DNA of 64,000 nucleotides from Nansenia antarctica (GCA_963989245.1 OZ022340.1:52639351-52703350), one strand, 5' to 3'; numbered from the stretch's first letter, positions 25,141 to 36,769 are shown. A program made the numbers and translations. Notes: generated from the sequence alone by a model not told the origin.

Positions 25141-26757
25141 CGGCTGGTACGTCTCAGCACCACACTGGTCACAGGTGTACGTGGCCACGGTCATCATGGG
25201 TTTGACCTCCGTGGCTCTGGTCACGATCCCCTTCACCATCACCAGCTGGCCGATGTTCTCGGCCCTGACGTCACGGACCACTTTAGGCTTGGAGGTGCTG
25301 GGCGGCTTAAAGTACAGCTCACTGTGGGGGGGGGGACAGAACTGGTGTGAGATGGGAGAACCACTAAGATTCTTGCCTTGTGATTTAGACATTTTCGAAA
25401 TATTCTTATTTTTTGGGGGGGTGATCAATTTGTATTAGTCACCTTTTCTAACACAAATACAAGAAAACGAAAACACACAAAAAAACACAGTCATTTACAT
25501 ACACTCAGACCCCCTCCCTCCCCTCCCCACAGTACCCATCCCTCTATAATCACAACAAAGTCAATTCAACCAACTTTTAAAAAATCATCAACCATGTCTT
25601 GGACCAGATGATAACCATATAACAAATCAAATGTCATCGGGGTATACTTAAGTTATAAATTAGCAACACACAACATCACTAAGTCATTGAGAAACCTTGT
25701 CATTCCCCTGCTGTTTCCGTATACACGGTTACAGAAAACGAAGACCATAATATAATAATTTTAAATAATTTAGCCATTTAGCAGACGCTTTTATCCAAAG
25801 CGACTTACAATTACGAATTACAGGGACATTCCCCCTGGAGTAACTGAGGGCTAAGTGCCTTACCCAAGGGCACACTAGTAGTGGTGTGGCTTCAGGCGGG
25901 ATTTGAACTCACAACCTTCCGATCCCAAGTCCAACTCACTATCCACTAGACCACCACTACCCCCATATATTGTTTTCCACTTTAGCACCATCCATGCATA
26001 CGGGAAATAACATAATATTAATAACTAAATATATTTTGTCTACGATACTGGTTTCAATTAGTCAGTCGGTCAGTCAGTCAGTCAGTCAAAAGCAAGGAGA
26101 ATATGTGGACATGAACCTACAATCTCCGCATGAGCTCAGATGGGTATTGGTTGCGGGGGTCCCGGGTGTCTGCGGGGTCGCGTCCCCTCTGCTCCATCAT
26201 CAGCCGGTGCTCGATGTACACGTCCAGGGAGTCCTTAGCCACCACCTGGGTAGAGGAGACATGGGCGTGAAGCACAGAAGTAAGGACATATTCTGACAGG
26301 TGTACTCGTACTCAAATGGCCATAAATCATCAATAACCTGACATGGCAACCGATATAATATCAAGGGACTCGTGTGTTGAAGAGGCAGTCCGTCTCATCG
26401 CATGAAACAGCGCGCGCTGGGGGTGTCAGAGAATAAAACGTCTCAAATTGAACCCCCAGTCTCTACCCCATATGCACTTGTGTAGGAAGGTGCAACGGTA
26501 TCTGGAAGGTGTAAACAAGTTCCGGATTGCCCCCCCCCAATATTCAACCCTCTCAGGCGTACCAAGTGCATTGTGGGTAAGAGGGTACTGTACCTCTCTT
26601 TCGCGGTACTCTGGCAGGAGCTCGTGGATGGCGTCGGCGAACAGGCCGATGTAGCGCTTGGTGTTCTCACAGATGCTCTCCAGCAGCTCTGGATCCTCTT
26701 CTGCCACGTCGTCCAGGTCAACCTGCACAGCCACCTGCTTCTGTGGGCCAGAGACAC

Positions 26758-26841
<84 letters not shown>

Positions 26842-29342
26842 AGTCACTGGGGCTCTGTACTAACAATCCTAGCTAAAACATTACAATGAGCCACCCTGAA
26901 CATCCAAAATGCTGGTGAATGTGTGCAATAAACATCTAATAACGTGATTATGTGTATGCTAAACAATGGACACAGTCTATGTAATCAATTATTATTACTA
27001 TTACCCATACCTGGACAAAATCTAGAAACATTCTCCATCATGTGTGAATGGACTCTAGAGAGTTGTTAATTATTTAGGATTCAGTACACATCTGCCCTGG
27101 GGGGCAGAAAGGTGTGGAATATATAACAGTCCTCTACTCACAAGCTGAGCTCCATATTTGAACACTTTCTTCCCAGAGTCATTCTCGCTGTAAAACTCTT
27201 GCAGAAACTTCTTGCATTTCTCTGAGGGAGAGAAGACAGTAGCGTTTAGGACAATAATTAATACAAATAAATACATAAATAAACAATAACAATAACCCTT
27301 CCCTTTTCTAGCACTGATTTATGTACAGATGATTCACTGACTTCAGACAAATGTCCTTGTTCTGAGTCTCTTTGGATAAAAGCGTCTGCTAAATGTTGTT
27401 ATGGACAGGGCAGAGGATCTGGGTGTGAACCGTGGAACCTCCGGGTGCGTTCGTAAATTCCGCTCTGGAACCTGATCAGCACTCGTGGAACGCCTCTTGT
27501 CCAATCAAACGACTTGGTCCCTTTATGACGCTGAACCCAGTGTGCGCCCCGGCACTCTCACAGCGGATTTACGAACGCAGCCTCCATTGTGGCCATACGG
27601 GCCATGCCTTTTTCATATAAACTGTTATCCTACACACACAGACACACAGAGAAAAGCATCTTGTCCTGTACTTGTCCAAATATGACATCTCAATTCAAGG
27701 CCAGTTGGTGGTTCGCACATGCAGAAGTGAGACCAGGCGACCAGGGCAGAGAGACTAACACGCGGGTCTTCCTTTGTTGGGCAACAGAGCAAAAGTCTCA
27801 TCTGGATGAGTCACTATGAAGATATGTACCTTTAAAACACACATGGGCGTCAATGTTGCTTTTGATTAACTAATGGGTGCGTCCAGGCTAATATATATAT
27901 ATATATATCAGTGGAGGCTCCTCCATAGAGGTGGAGGAGGCCTGGCCTCCCCAATAATTTGAGAGAAGAGAGAGAGATTTAAAAAAGCAATAATTATATT
28001 TTTTATTTTTTATTTATTTAACAAAAAAAATATTTTAAATTGTTTTATATTAATATTATTTTTTCATATTATTTCCGTTTTGTTCATAAATATTTTCCAT
28101 GGCTAAAACCCAATATTGCAATTGTAAAGCACCTACAGGCCAGAATCCCTATCCGTTTCTATTGAAGGAGGCCAGGCCTCCTGTCGAAAAGTCCAGGCCT
28201 CCTGTTGGAAAGTGGTTTCTCATAGAAGTCAATGTAATGCAATTTTTTTCATGGCAATATGTGATTGGCCCATCACTGAAAATGGGTGGGAACAGGAGGC
28301 CTCTCCTCCGTCGTAGTACCTTTTTTCCGCCACACGCGTGTATGAGTGCTGTTCTGCAGGATAAATATTAGAAATGAGTCCAGGGCTGAATGATTGACAT
28401 TTTGTCAGGCAAAATGGATGTGAGAGAGGTACATGCAACAGGTGCTTGTGGTGGTGGCATGGGTCCGAATCCAGTGGGAGAGGAGGATGGGTTGAGTTAA
28501 GTTTTTTTTAATTGTTGAAATCCTGCAAGTTGAAATCCAGCAAGTTGAGTTGAGTTGAGTTGAGTTAAGTTTTTTTTAATTGTTGAAATCCTGCAAGTTG
28601 AAATCCAGCAAGTTGGCTTGCTGATATAACTTTAATATTGGGACAAACCTGTGGAGTGGAGTCCTGGAGAGAGCATGCCGCCCCTCAGCTAAACCAGAGG
28701 TGAGTTGAACTAATCAGATGTCTCTACCAGTGTTTCACCACTAGTTCTCAGTAGTAATAACACTCCATTGCATGTCTGTGTTTCTCAGCAGATGAAGCCA
28801 GCTGGAACCAGTACTGTCCTCACAACATTTAAACAAATAAATATTTATATTATATTGAATAAAACTACATTTGATAAAGAAACTGTTACGTATCTTTTTT
28901 ATATGCTAAACGTGATTAAATTGATGATTACATGTTGAAGCTGTAGAAGAAGAAGAATGAAAAATGTAGGCAAAAAATTGTTTTTTAACCACATAATTAT
29001 CAAATTCCTGCCTTTGACACATGTTCACTGGGCATTTATATTACATCCAAATGTCATTTCTCAACTTAATTATCAGGCAGGCTCATAGACTTACAGCAAT
29101 GTCATTTCTTCAGGCAGGCTCATAGACTTACAGCAATGTCATTTCTTCAGGCAGGCACATAGGCTAAGCTCTGCACAATGAATTCCATCAATCAGAACTT
29201 TCTGATTGTAGCTTACACTCCAAATAGTATGCCTTTGGCCAGCACAAAGACAGATAAGAAGAACAGGGAACATTCCATTGCAAGTGAAGCGAGCAAGCGG
29301 GAAAAAATTAGCCTCCTCAATTCTGGAAGTCACCAGCCTCCA

Positions 29343-29435
<93 letters not shown>

Positions 29436-31237
29436 CAGTACAATCATTAGGTATCCATGTAAATGTTTACCAAGCTCCTGGCTCCAGTGTCCATTTTTAG
29501 GAAAAAATAACCCCCACAAAAAAAAAGGCAAGAACCGTAACTAGTGCACCAGTGTCTGGGATTTGACTCGTAAAACGAAAGCAGTACTTAAGCCCCAACA
29601 ATAAGATTAACTTTACTTACTTTCCCGTTCGAGCCAAAAATGTGCATCTCAACTCCATAACTGCGCGTTCGGGATGTTTTAGTGCAGTGGTCTTCAACCA
29701 GGGGTCCGCGACCCCTAGGGGGTCCGCAGAGGTACTGCAGGGGGTCCGCCAATTTTTGTCATAATAATTGACAATTATTCACCAAATTGACAATTGTTCA
29801 CCAAAATAATTTGTGAGAATTCAAAAATATAACAAAAATTATATTGAGTAAAGTACAAGCATTAATAGGCAATAATACACTACTTTTGACAAAAACTATT
29901 TACAAAATAAATGATTCCCATGATGCAGAGTCTAACATAACGTTAGCTAAAAAATAAAATAAAAAAATGTCTAGCAAGCTATGTGTTGGTTAAAATGGTG
30001 CAGTTCGGTCTTTGTTGTGAAATTAACGTTAATCAATAACGGGAAATTATATATTTTTATCAATCATAAACACATATAGGCTAATAACCCAGCATATAAA
30101 TAATAAGGTGGAATAAAAGGTGAATTAAGTAAATATAAAAGTTATTATAGGCCTTAAAATGTGACACATTAAAAAAAAATATATATACATATGGGGGTCC
30201 CTGTTCTGTTTGTCTCGCGTCCAAGGGGTCCTTGGGCTGAAAAAGGTTGAAGACCCCTGTTTTAGTGGATGTTGTTGTAAACAAAGCAGCACATGGCTCC
30301 GTGGCCTCGTCACCCGAGAAATCCTCCGCGCATCCCTGCGCTCGTAAAGTAGTCTCGTATAAAAAGCCTTGTGTGTTCTTCCAAAATGGTGACAACATGG
30401 CCACTCTGTGTGATTACAGCGTCTCTCTGGACAACGGCACTAAAACGCCAGCCTGGGTGGTTTTGCTCAATCGATAAATCTCTGCTGTCGTAGCTGGTTA
30501 TGCAACAACATCCATGTCCATCTGCAACAATGCTGCTGCAGTACTGGCACTGGCAGCTACAGAAGTTGAGCTAAATGTGCACACTGCAATTTACTATACT
30601 TTGTAAACGATTGACATTGCATGGGTTTATTATAATCTTGGTGACAGTATGGCTGAACTGCCGATCGCCATTGTAACTGGAGTAGTTCTCCAGCTCCACT
30701 ACTACTACAACCCCCCACTACCATCCCCATGTGCTCCTCCAGCCTCATTCTTTGTCTGATGTCGACGAGGGCCATCGCAACTTCCATCCGGGTAGTTTTG
30801 AAGCCTGACAAGCAAAGAATGCTGCTCGGGTTTAAACCTTCTAGTCGGACTAGACTCCTAGCAAAGTTTCTAGCTAAACGCAAGTAGACTTAAAAGTTCT
30901 AGACACTGGTTTTTATAACTTTGAGTCAGTCTGGTGTGTGCTTCATGAAACGCTTTAATAAACGGGGTTGGTTTTTTAGCTCCCATTGGCCAACGGGATT
31001 AGTTACCCTGGTGAAAAGTGGTCAAACGTGGCACCGTTGTTGAAATCAAAAGTCAAGAAGGATAGCTAAGTTATTAGTTAGGCATCGTCTAACATGACAG
31101 AGCTCTTCATCCCCAGCCTGTCGCTTGCATGTTGTGTTCATTGAACAGTAGCAGCAACTCAACCACACACTGTCTGGATGAGGAACGCCGGGAAAACAAC
31201 ACCTACCTTTCTCTGCCACGTAATCCTTAGGGGCCAT
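25141..31237 (-). CDS. mcm7: DNA replication licensing factor MCM7, exons 1-5 only
   Basis: Subunit of the MCM2-7 replicative helicase. Minus-strand exons: 31207-31237 (MAPKDYVAEK), 27142-27221, 26594-26740 or -26757, 26121-26245, 25141-25321, about 188 codons of roughly 720. They cover the N-terminal domain: KFLQEFY, VDLDDVAEEDPEL, LDVYIEHRLMMEQR, then the OB-fold with the first zinc-binding pair in TCDQCGAETYQP. Exon 3 is odd: with the family acceptor (after TGTGTAG) the VSLAHR segment reads into a one-base frameshift; an acceptor 17 bp later (CCCACAG|AAG) keeps the frame but drops six residues. Exon 6 onward, including the AAA+ core, is not found to the left, where rps16 begins. A LINE tail ends about 20 bp upstream of the ATG. 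Identity is secure; whether this copy is functional is not. Confidence 0.92.
25323..25759. other. mcm7 intron 4, unclassified part
   Basis: A-rich DNA with no clear repeat. Contains a short C-rich run at 25510-25530. Confidence 0.4.
25760..25972 (-). mobile_element. tRNA-derived SINE, copy 2
   Basis: Reverse-complement copy of the SINE at 21975-22190: tail at 25772-25800, B-box region around GGGATTTGAACTCACAACC, A-box region CCACTAGACCACCACTAC. In mcm7 intron 4. Confidence 0.85.
26760..26839. repeat. (CA)n microsatellite against mcm7 exon 3
   Basis: On the minus strand this is (TG)n ending directly at the exon 3 acceptor TAG. The same arrangement is seen at terf1 exon 3. Confidence 0.95.
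27436..27572. mobile_element. MITE with GTGCGTTCGTAAATTC ends, copy 1
   Basis: About 135 bp with inverted ends (GTGCGTTCGTAAATTC and GGATTTACGAACGCAGC). Related copies are at 31866-32002 and 51846-51982. No open frame. The stretch 27340-27400 just before it is a SINE/LINE-type tail (GGATAAAAGCGTCTGCTAAATG region). Confidence 0.8.
27909..29345. mobile_element. hAT-like element with CAGTGGAGGC ends
   Basis: A 1,437-bp non-autonomous element with ends CAGTGGAGGCT and AGCCTCCACTG, flanked by ATATATAT on both sides. It sits inside or has created a (TA)n tract. It has an internal direct duplication at 28493-28615 and another at 29070-29150. No transposase frame. Confidence 0.8.
29346..29432. repeat. 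(TA)n microsatellite
   Basis: Long TA run followed by a short CA run, directly joined to the right end of the preceding hAT-like element. Confidence 0.95.
29685..30260. mobile_element. hAT MITE, 576 bp
   Basis: Ends CAGTGGTCTTCAACC and GGTTGAAGACCCCTG with a perfect 8-bp target duplication TTTTAGTG (29677-29684 and 30261-30268). No transposase frame. It is in mcm7 intron 1. Confidence 0.93.
30261..31206. other. mcm7 intron 1, part next to exon 1
   Basis: Single-copy looking DNA. Open frames here (for example 30557-30883 minus) lack family resemblance. No regulatory motif stands out. Confidence 0.4.
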
Positions 31238-31255
31238 GCTTGCCGATCACAGGTT

Positions 31256-31745
31256 TTTGATTGATTGATTGAAAACTTTATTAGAAGGTTTGCAGAAGTA
31301 GGTACATGAAAGTACATATTACATACACGGTCAAACTAAAAGGATAAAAACCCAAGAAAGCCACTGGCTTATTTCAATTGGGGTCCTTGATTTTCAATTC
31401 ATCGTTACATGTAAGACAGACATAAGAAAAGAACTAGTACTATCTACAAGATAATACAGACAAATAACTATTACTATCTACAAGATAAACGTACATCCAT
31501 CATGGGAAGAACAATACAACAAAACACAAGGTATGTACAGCGGGTAGGACAGGTGGGTACATACACCACAGGTGGGGGCGGGGGACAAAACACAAAGTAT
31601 GTACAGTGGGTAGTTCGGGTCTTTTAATCTGATTTTTGTTTTAGAGGGTCCAGTTACGGATTGCAGCCTCCTGTAAATGTTTTTTGAGAGTGGTTTTGAA
31701 GGTGGGCAGTGTTTTGCACTCCTTTAAGATTAGGTGACGATATAC
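31256..31745 (-). mobile_element. LINE-like 3' end directly upstream of mcm7
   Basis: In minus orientation it ends with AATAAAGTTTTCAATC and a (CAAT)n tail that stops about 20 bp before the mcm7 ATG. It has internal direct repeats (two AAAACACAAGGTATGTACAG-like blocks). The family is judged from its tail. Confidence 0.6.
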
Positions 31746-31865
31746 TTGTTAACGGGACTTGTACAATCCGTATTTACTTTGCTCAACTTTAACAAACGGA
31801 ATGTTTCTCGTGTCTTCACACCGTCACCGGAGACAATTCATTCACCGAGTTGCGGGACGCTGTGG

Positions 31866-32002
31866 GTGCGTTCGTAAATTCGCTCTGGAAATCTGATCAC
31901 CACTCAAGGAATGCCTCTTGTCCAATCAGATGTCTTGGTCCCCTTTATGACGTTGATACCGCTGTGCGCTCCAGCGTTCTAAGAGCGAATTTACGCACAT
32001 TA
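31866..32002. mobile_element. MITE with GTGCGTTCGTAAATTC ends, copy 2
   Basis: Second copy of the 135-bp family: starts GGTGCGTTCGTAAATTCGCT, ends AGCGAATTTACGCACA. Confidence 0.8.
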
Positions 32003-32346
32003 GAGGCCAGTTGCATAAACATACATTAAGACCGGTCTATTCTCAGGTTCGACCAGTCTAATTAAGACTGCCTGTTGCATAACAATTAAGACCGACTTAT
32101 TTTGAGGTTAGAAAGTTAGCCACCTTCCCCCCCTGGCTAAGGTTGACTTAAGAGCTGTGTTGCTATGGGAACGAGTCAGCCTTAAGTGTCAGTTGGAAAG
32201 GTGTTTTTTTCTGTTTTCACTTAATACAAAATGGCAAATCTTTGGTTTAGAAAAGAGCAATAAGAAAAGAGGACTTGTTTTGTGACCCCCGAGGATTAAG
32301 GTTGGGGGGCTGTCTTCACAAAGTGTCATTATGACACTACCCCGCC

Positions 32347-32435
32347 CCAGGGGGTATTCCATCAACGTTGCTAAAGGAAAATAAAAATATGCCAGGACTT
32401 TCCTTTAGCGACATTGATGGAATGAATACCCCCTG
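32347..32435. mobile_element. Short hairpin MITE
   Basis: About 85 bp with arms GGGGGTATTCCATCAACG and CATTGATGGAATGAATACC, inner arms GCTAAAGGAAA and TTTCCTTTAGC. No coding. The remaining parts of 31746-33056 show only short direct repeats and an (AAC)n run near 32940. Confidence 0.75.
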
Positions 32436-33056
32436 ATCTCATGCTGGGCACACATGTACAATGAAAGCAAACAATACTTGCAACCTTGCATAGTTCAGAT
32501 CTGTGACGGTTCAATGAGGAAATATCTCGCTTCCTCAGAATGATTGACGTAGGCAAGATGATGATGATGATGATGTGAGCATGACCATAGCATCTCATGT
32601 GCATGCATGAACACACACTAGGGTTGCCACGTCCAAATTAATCCCATAGTCCAGTTTTACACTACTCAGGCTGACCAAAAAGTGTTAATCTTGCACATAT
32701 CCCCCACACCTATTTATCTGGCAGTAAGTGAATCTCTTATCTCTCCTTGTCTTATGATCTGGACCTTCATCAAACACATTTTCAAGACACCACCACTGTC
32801 AATATGCTCAGAAAGGTGTAATGGTTTAATAAATCTGAAATAGTAAGGAAATACAATCATAAACAAGGAAAATCTCCTGAGAGAATGTTTCATCCCAAGA
32901 ACAAAGACATGTATTTGATTTAACATTAAAAACACAAAAACAACAACAACAACAACAAAAAGTCAAGTGCATCATTTAACCCTTCAACTGATAGGAGTTA
33001 TCAAGATGTTTTCACAGAACTGTGTTCTCCTACAAATAGTACTGCCGTCCACTCTC

Positions 33057-33504
33057 TTACTCAAACAGCCCCTCTAGGTAACTGGTGGTGGATCGACGGG
33101 TGGATGGCTGAGGAGAAAAAGAGGGAAAGAACATGAAAGGTGAGAGACCACAGGAGTAGATAGTGGGGTGTAAACGTTTTGGGGTCAGAGCACCAAATAC
33201 GCCCTCTTTCCTTTTTTTGTTTAACTAGTATGAATAGATGTTGTTATTTGTCTTGTTGAAGTCCATGGTTGGATCTGAGTGGGCTGGTGCGTTACCAGTG
33301 TGATGGAGGTCTCTCTGTCAGAGTCATCGCTCTCAAAGTAATCGATCTCAGGCTCTTCCTCTACCTCATCCTCATCTTCCTCAATCAGGGACAGCCTGGG
33401 AGACATAACATAAGGGTCGTTCAAACCTCAAGCACTTGTACTGTACCAGGAGAAGCCGTGCTCTACTGGCTTCTTTGTCTCTCTCACACACACGCACACG
33501 CACG

Positions 33505-33558
<54 letters not shown>

Positions 33559-33666
33559 GTGTTTGTGTTTCTCTCAACATAGTCTATTACTGTTTTTGTT
33601 CTGGCTTCTTTCTTTCTTTCTCTTTCTCTCACACACACACACAATTTTTTCTCAACAGAGTCTATT

Positions 33667-33705
<39 letters not shown>

Positions 33706-33797
33706 ACAGTGTACGATGCGAGTCAACAGGGCTTGGTGGGACAGTGGAGGCCTGGCGCCCCCTGCTGAGCTCCATTCTTCCAATGCGCTGCAGTGAC
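33057..33797 (-). CDS. Last three exons of an unidentified gene with acidic tail
   Basis: Minus-strand exons 33708-33797, 33296-33395 and 33057-33107 join with matching phases and proper GT/AG borders into an open C-terminal tail of about 79 residues ending SYLEGLFE and TAA. The middle exon is very acidic (EEDEDEVEEEPEIDYFESDD), with many Ser/Thr suitable for CK2-type phosphorylation. Exon phases and coding-like sequence support a real gene. I do not recognise the family; linkage to mcm7 did not resolve it. Its 5' exons should lie right of 33800 but are not seen. (CA)n tracts lie in both introns, one starting right at a donor. Confidence 0.65.
33482..33705. repeat. Two (CA)n microsatellites
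   Basis: CA runs at about 33484-33556 and 33668-33703, with a short CA stretch near 33630. The second touches the donor site of the minus-strand exon ending at 33708. Confidence 0.95.
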
Positions 33798-34028
33798 CTG
33801 GAGAACACACAGCGTCACAACGTCATTGGTCAACCACCTTCTAGCCCATCCTGGATGACATGCAGGATATGGATCACTGATGACTTCTCATAGGGATTTT
33901 TACATTTATTATATTATTATAGTCCCACCCATATTTTATTTTATTGGACAGATACAGTGAAGACAGACGGGAAAGTAAGGAGGAGAAGAAGGGATCTTGG
34001 TGACAGATCTCCGCCCCCCGCGCCCCAG

Positions 34029-35370
34029 GTTTCGGATCTGAAGGACCGCCTTCGTCCCATGCGAGGCTTCTGGGTCTCCCTCCCACACACCATCCGCAAC
34101 GACGAGAACGCCGCCGCCGACGTCACCAACGAAGACCGATGCTGGAACGGACAGACCAGGGGGAGGTGCGTGTGTGTGTGTGTGTGTTTGTGTGTATGAC
34201 AGACCAGGGGGAGGTGTGTGAGATGAAGGGAGGATGGGAGGAAGGGAAGGAACGTGTGAGCGACGAGACAGACGGAGATGTGTGTGTGTGTGTGTGTCTC
34301 GTGTGCTCATCTGCCAGGCGCGTACTTGAGGACATGCTGGTTTGGTGTGTGTCTGTGGGCAGGTTAATGGGTACATGCTGCATCATGCTGATATTAGTGT
34401 ATGTGTGTGTGTGTGTGTGTGCGTGTGTGTGCGTGTGTGTGTTAATGGGTACATGCTATTGGTGTGCGGGTGCGTGTGTGTGTGTGTTTGTGTGTTTGTG
34501 TGTGTATGTGCGGGTGTGTGTCTGTGTCTGTGTGTGTGTGTGTTAATGGGTACGTGCTGCATATATCATGCTGATATTGGTGTGCGGGTGCGTGCGTGTG
34601 TGTGTGTGTTTGTGTGTTAACAGGTACCTCCCAGATGTGACAGGTGACGGGCTGGTCAGTCAGATCAACAACCCCGAGGTGGAGGTCGACATCGCCAGGC
34701 CTGACGTGAGGACCAGGCAGCTCATCATGGAGCTCAGGGTGGCCACCAACAGACTGAGACAAGCCCAGGCCGGCCTGGACACTGACTTCATGGACAGTGA
34801 GTTCCCTTCTGTCTCACTTCACCTCCCTCTCTCTCTGTCCCTCCCTCCCTCTCTCTCTGTCTCTCACTCAATCTGTGTCTTTTCCCTGTTTTGTCTCTCG
34901 TGTTTACTACCAATCCCTCTTTCTCACTCTCCCCTCGAAACTCCTCCGTCACTCTTCTCACTGCTATATCTCTCTCGCTTTCTTGCTGTCATTCTCACTC
35001 ACTCTCTCTCACACACTCACGCACACGCGCACGCATACACACACGCGCACACACACACTCCCGCTCCCACTTATCACCTGTCATCTCCCTGTCTGTAGGC
35101 GAGGAGGGCAGTGGGTCAGGGGGTGTCGACGGAAGCGAGAGGTACAGTGATGATTGGCCAGGCTACGGCCCCTACTCCCCGCCTCAGAGCAACCCCCCCC
35201 GCAACCCTTCCTCCTCCGCCCCCATTAGGCCCCCCCGGGTCAGGGACAGGAACGGAGCCAAGTGGAACAGGAAAGACCGGACCAGATCAGCAGCCAGCCA
35301 GCCAGTCTCCTCTCTGCTTCCCCTGCTCTCTCTGTCCTTCATGGCCACTGTCGCCCCCTTGTGGAGATAG
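34029..35370 (+). CDS. Glypican, last three exons (5' part missing)
   Basis: GPI-anchored heparan sulfate proteoglycan of the cell surface that tunes growth-factor and Wnt signalling. Exons 34029-34165, 34624-34796 and 35099-35370 join in phase. They encode the conserved end of the glypican core (SDLKDRLRPMRGFW, ADVTNEDRCWNG, YLPDVTGDGLVSQINNPEVEVDI), then a glycosaminoglycan attachment motif (EEGSGSGG) and a hydrophobic C-terminal GPI signal (SLLPLLSLSFMATVAPLW). The sequence fits the glypican 1/2/4/6 group. Human GPC2 lies near MCM7, so Gpc2 is a candidate, but the sequence alone does not settle the paralogue. The Cys-rich core exons should lie left of 34029 and are absent. Exon 34624 follows directly on a TG-rich minisatellite. 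Confidence 0.88.
34167..34621 (+). repeat. TG-rich compound minisatellite in a glypican intron
   Basis: (TG)n runs alternate with three copies of a block starting GTTAATGGGTAC (about 34363, 34441 and 34541). It fills the intron and ends at the acceptor TTAACAG of the next glypican exon. Confidence 0.9.
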
Positions 35371-36080
35371 CTGCTGGTGCAGTCTGACGATTGGGTTGGT
35401 TGTTGTCGTTGGATTTTATGTTCGTCTTTTATTATAAGCACAATGTTATGAGAGCAGCTTTATTCAGTCATCCCAAAGGGTAAAGACAGAAGTTGAATCT
35501 AAAAGGTGTGTTTTAATAAGACCTCCAGCAATATGGGCAGAAAATAATCTTCTCCTTTAACAAATCGTGCCAGCACAAAGAAAAACACATTTTGGCTATC
35601 AAATACCAATATCCCAGCATCCTGTCCAGTCACCTATCTGCAGCACAAAGAAAACCTAATGTTATATGATTGGCTATCTCAAATACCAATATCCCAGCAT
35701 CCTGGCCAATCACCGGTCTGCCTTGCTAGATTTAGGCTGAAATGCATGACCACCAAAAACGTCAGATCCCCTGCTGAAAAATCAGCCTCACAAGTCCTAA
35801 ACGTTGATAATCTTCACATTCATACAGTTATGTCATGAGTGCTGATGGACTAGTATAGACCATTGCCGACATGTGTGAAAGGGGACAACACGGGAATAGC
35901 TTGGGATGTCGACATAGTTTGGGATTCCATGGAAATGATAGGGAGAAACAGGCTGTGTGAGAACGGTGATGATAACTGCGTCGCTGCTTTCACACGTCAC
36001 GCGCGGTATCAACCAATGAAAATGCGTAGGGGCGTGGACAACATGCAAGATACGCCCCCAGATATTTGCATACAGATCTG
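35371..36080. other. Glypican 3' flank
   Basis: Probable 3' UTR then intergenic. A direct repeat of about 75 bp (35575-35640 and 35638-35708) holds GGCTATC and CAAATACCAATATCCCAGC. No gene seen. Confidence 0.5.
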
Positions 36081-36365
36081 ATAAAGTGAAAAAGAAAGAA
36101 TAAATGTGGAAAAGAAAGAATGAATGTGGAAAAGAAAGAATGAAAGAATGAATGTGGAAAAGAAAGAATGAATGTGGAAAAGATAGAATGAATGTGGAAA
36201 AGATAGAATGAATGTGGAAAAGAAAGAATGAAAGTGGAAAAGAACGAATGAATGTGGAAAAGAAAGAATGAATGTGGAAAAGAAAGAATGAATGTGGAAA
36301 AGAATGTGGAAAACAAAGAATGAAAGTGGAAAACAAAGAATGAATGCGTAAAAGAATAAATAATT
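36081..36365. repeat. 20-bp minisatellite AAGAAAGAATGAATGTGGAA
   Basis: About 14 imperfect copies. Long minus-strand frames rich in FHIHSFFSTF are by-products of this repeat. Confidence 0.95.
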
Positions 36366-36469
36366 ATAGAAATGAATTTCGTTATACTGTGTGTATTCAT
36401 TCATTTATTTGTTCATACATTCATTTATGTATCTATATATTTATTGTTAATTTTGACAGACTTGGTCCT

Positions 36470-36769
36470 CCATAGTAACTGCCTCCAGCAGAGGGCAGTA
36501 ATGCAGCATCAAGGACGCACGCTGCCGTCAAAACCAAAAGAAGAAGAAGACGACGACGACGTGGTCTATTCCCGCGATACCAGGGAACGAGAAGTCGATC
36601 TAAGATGGCGGAGTCAGTAAACACACCGTGCTGAATCTGAAGACCTCAAGACGACATGCGCCAGTGCTACGTCCAGTGTGGGAAGAAACTAAACACGGCT
36701 GATATTGTGAAAATACAGCAGCGAATTAGAAGACCAGACCAACACCGTTGTGCTACAACTGATCAGTAA
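36470..36769 (+). pseudogene. Zinc-finger gene 5' exon fused to an exon fragment
   Basis: 36470-36650 matches 60727-60905 and includes AAGATGGCGGAGTC around an ATG (36605), but this copy stops after nine codons (TGC TGA). From 36653 the sequence switches to a copy of 47613-47760: 37 codons from ATG 36656 (MRQCYVQCGKK to ATTDQ) with a GTAAGT donor overlapping the stop. In the 47-kb copy the same exon end is preceded by different coding sequence, so this is a chimeric fragment. Confidence 0.6.

Noticed and set aside
35833..36404. Minus-strand frames rich in Phe, His and Ser
   Set aside because: By-product of the AAGAAAGAATGAATGTGG minisatellite.
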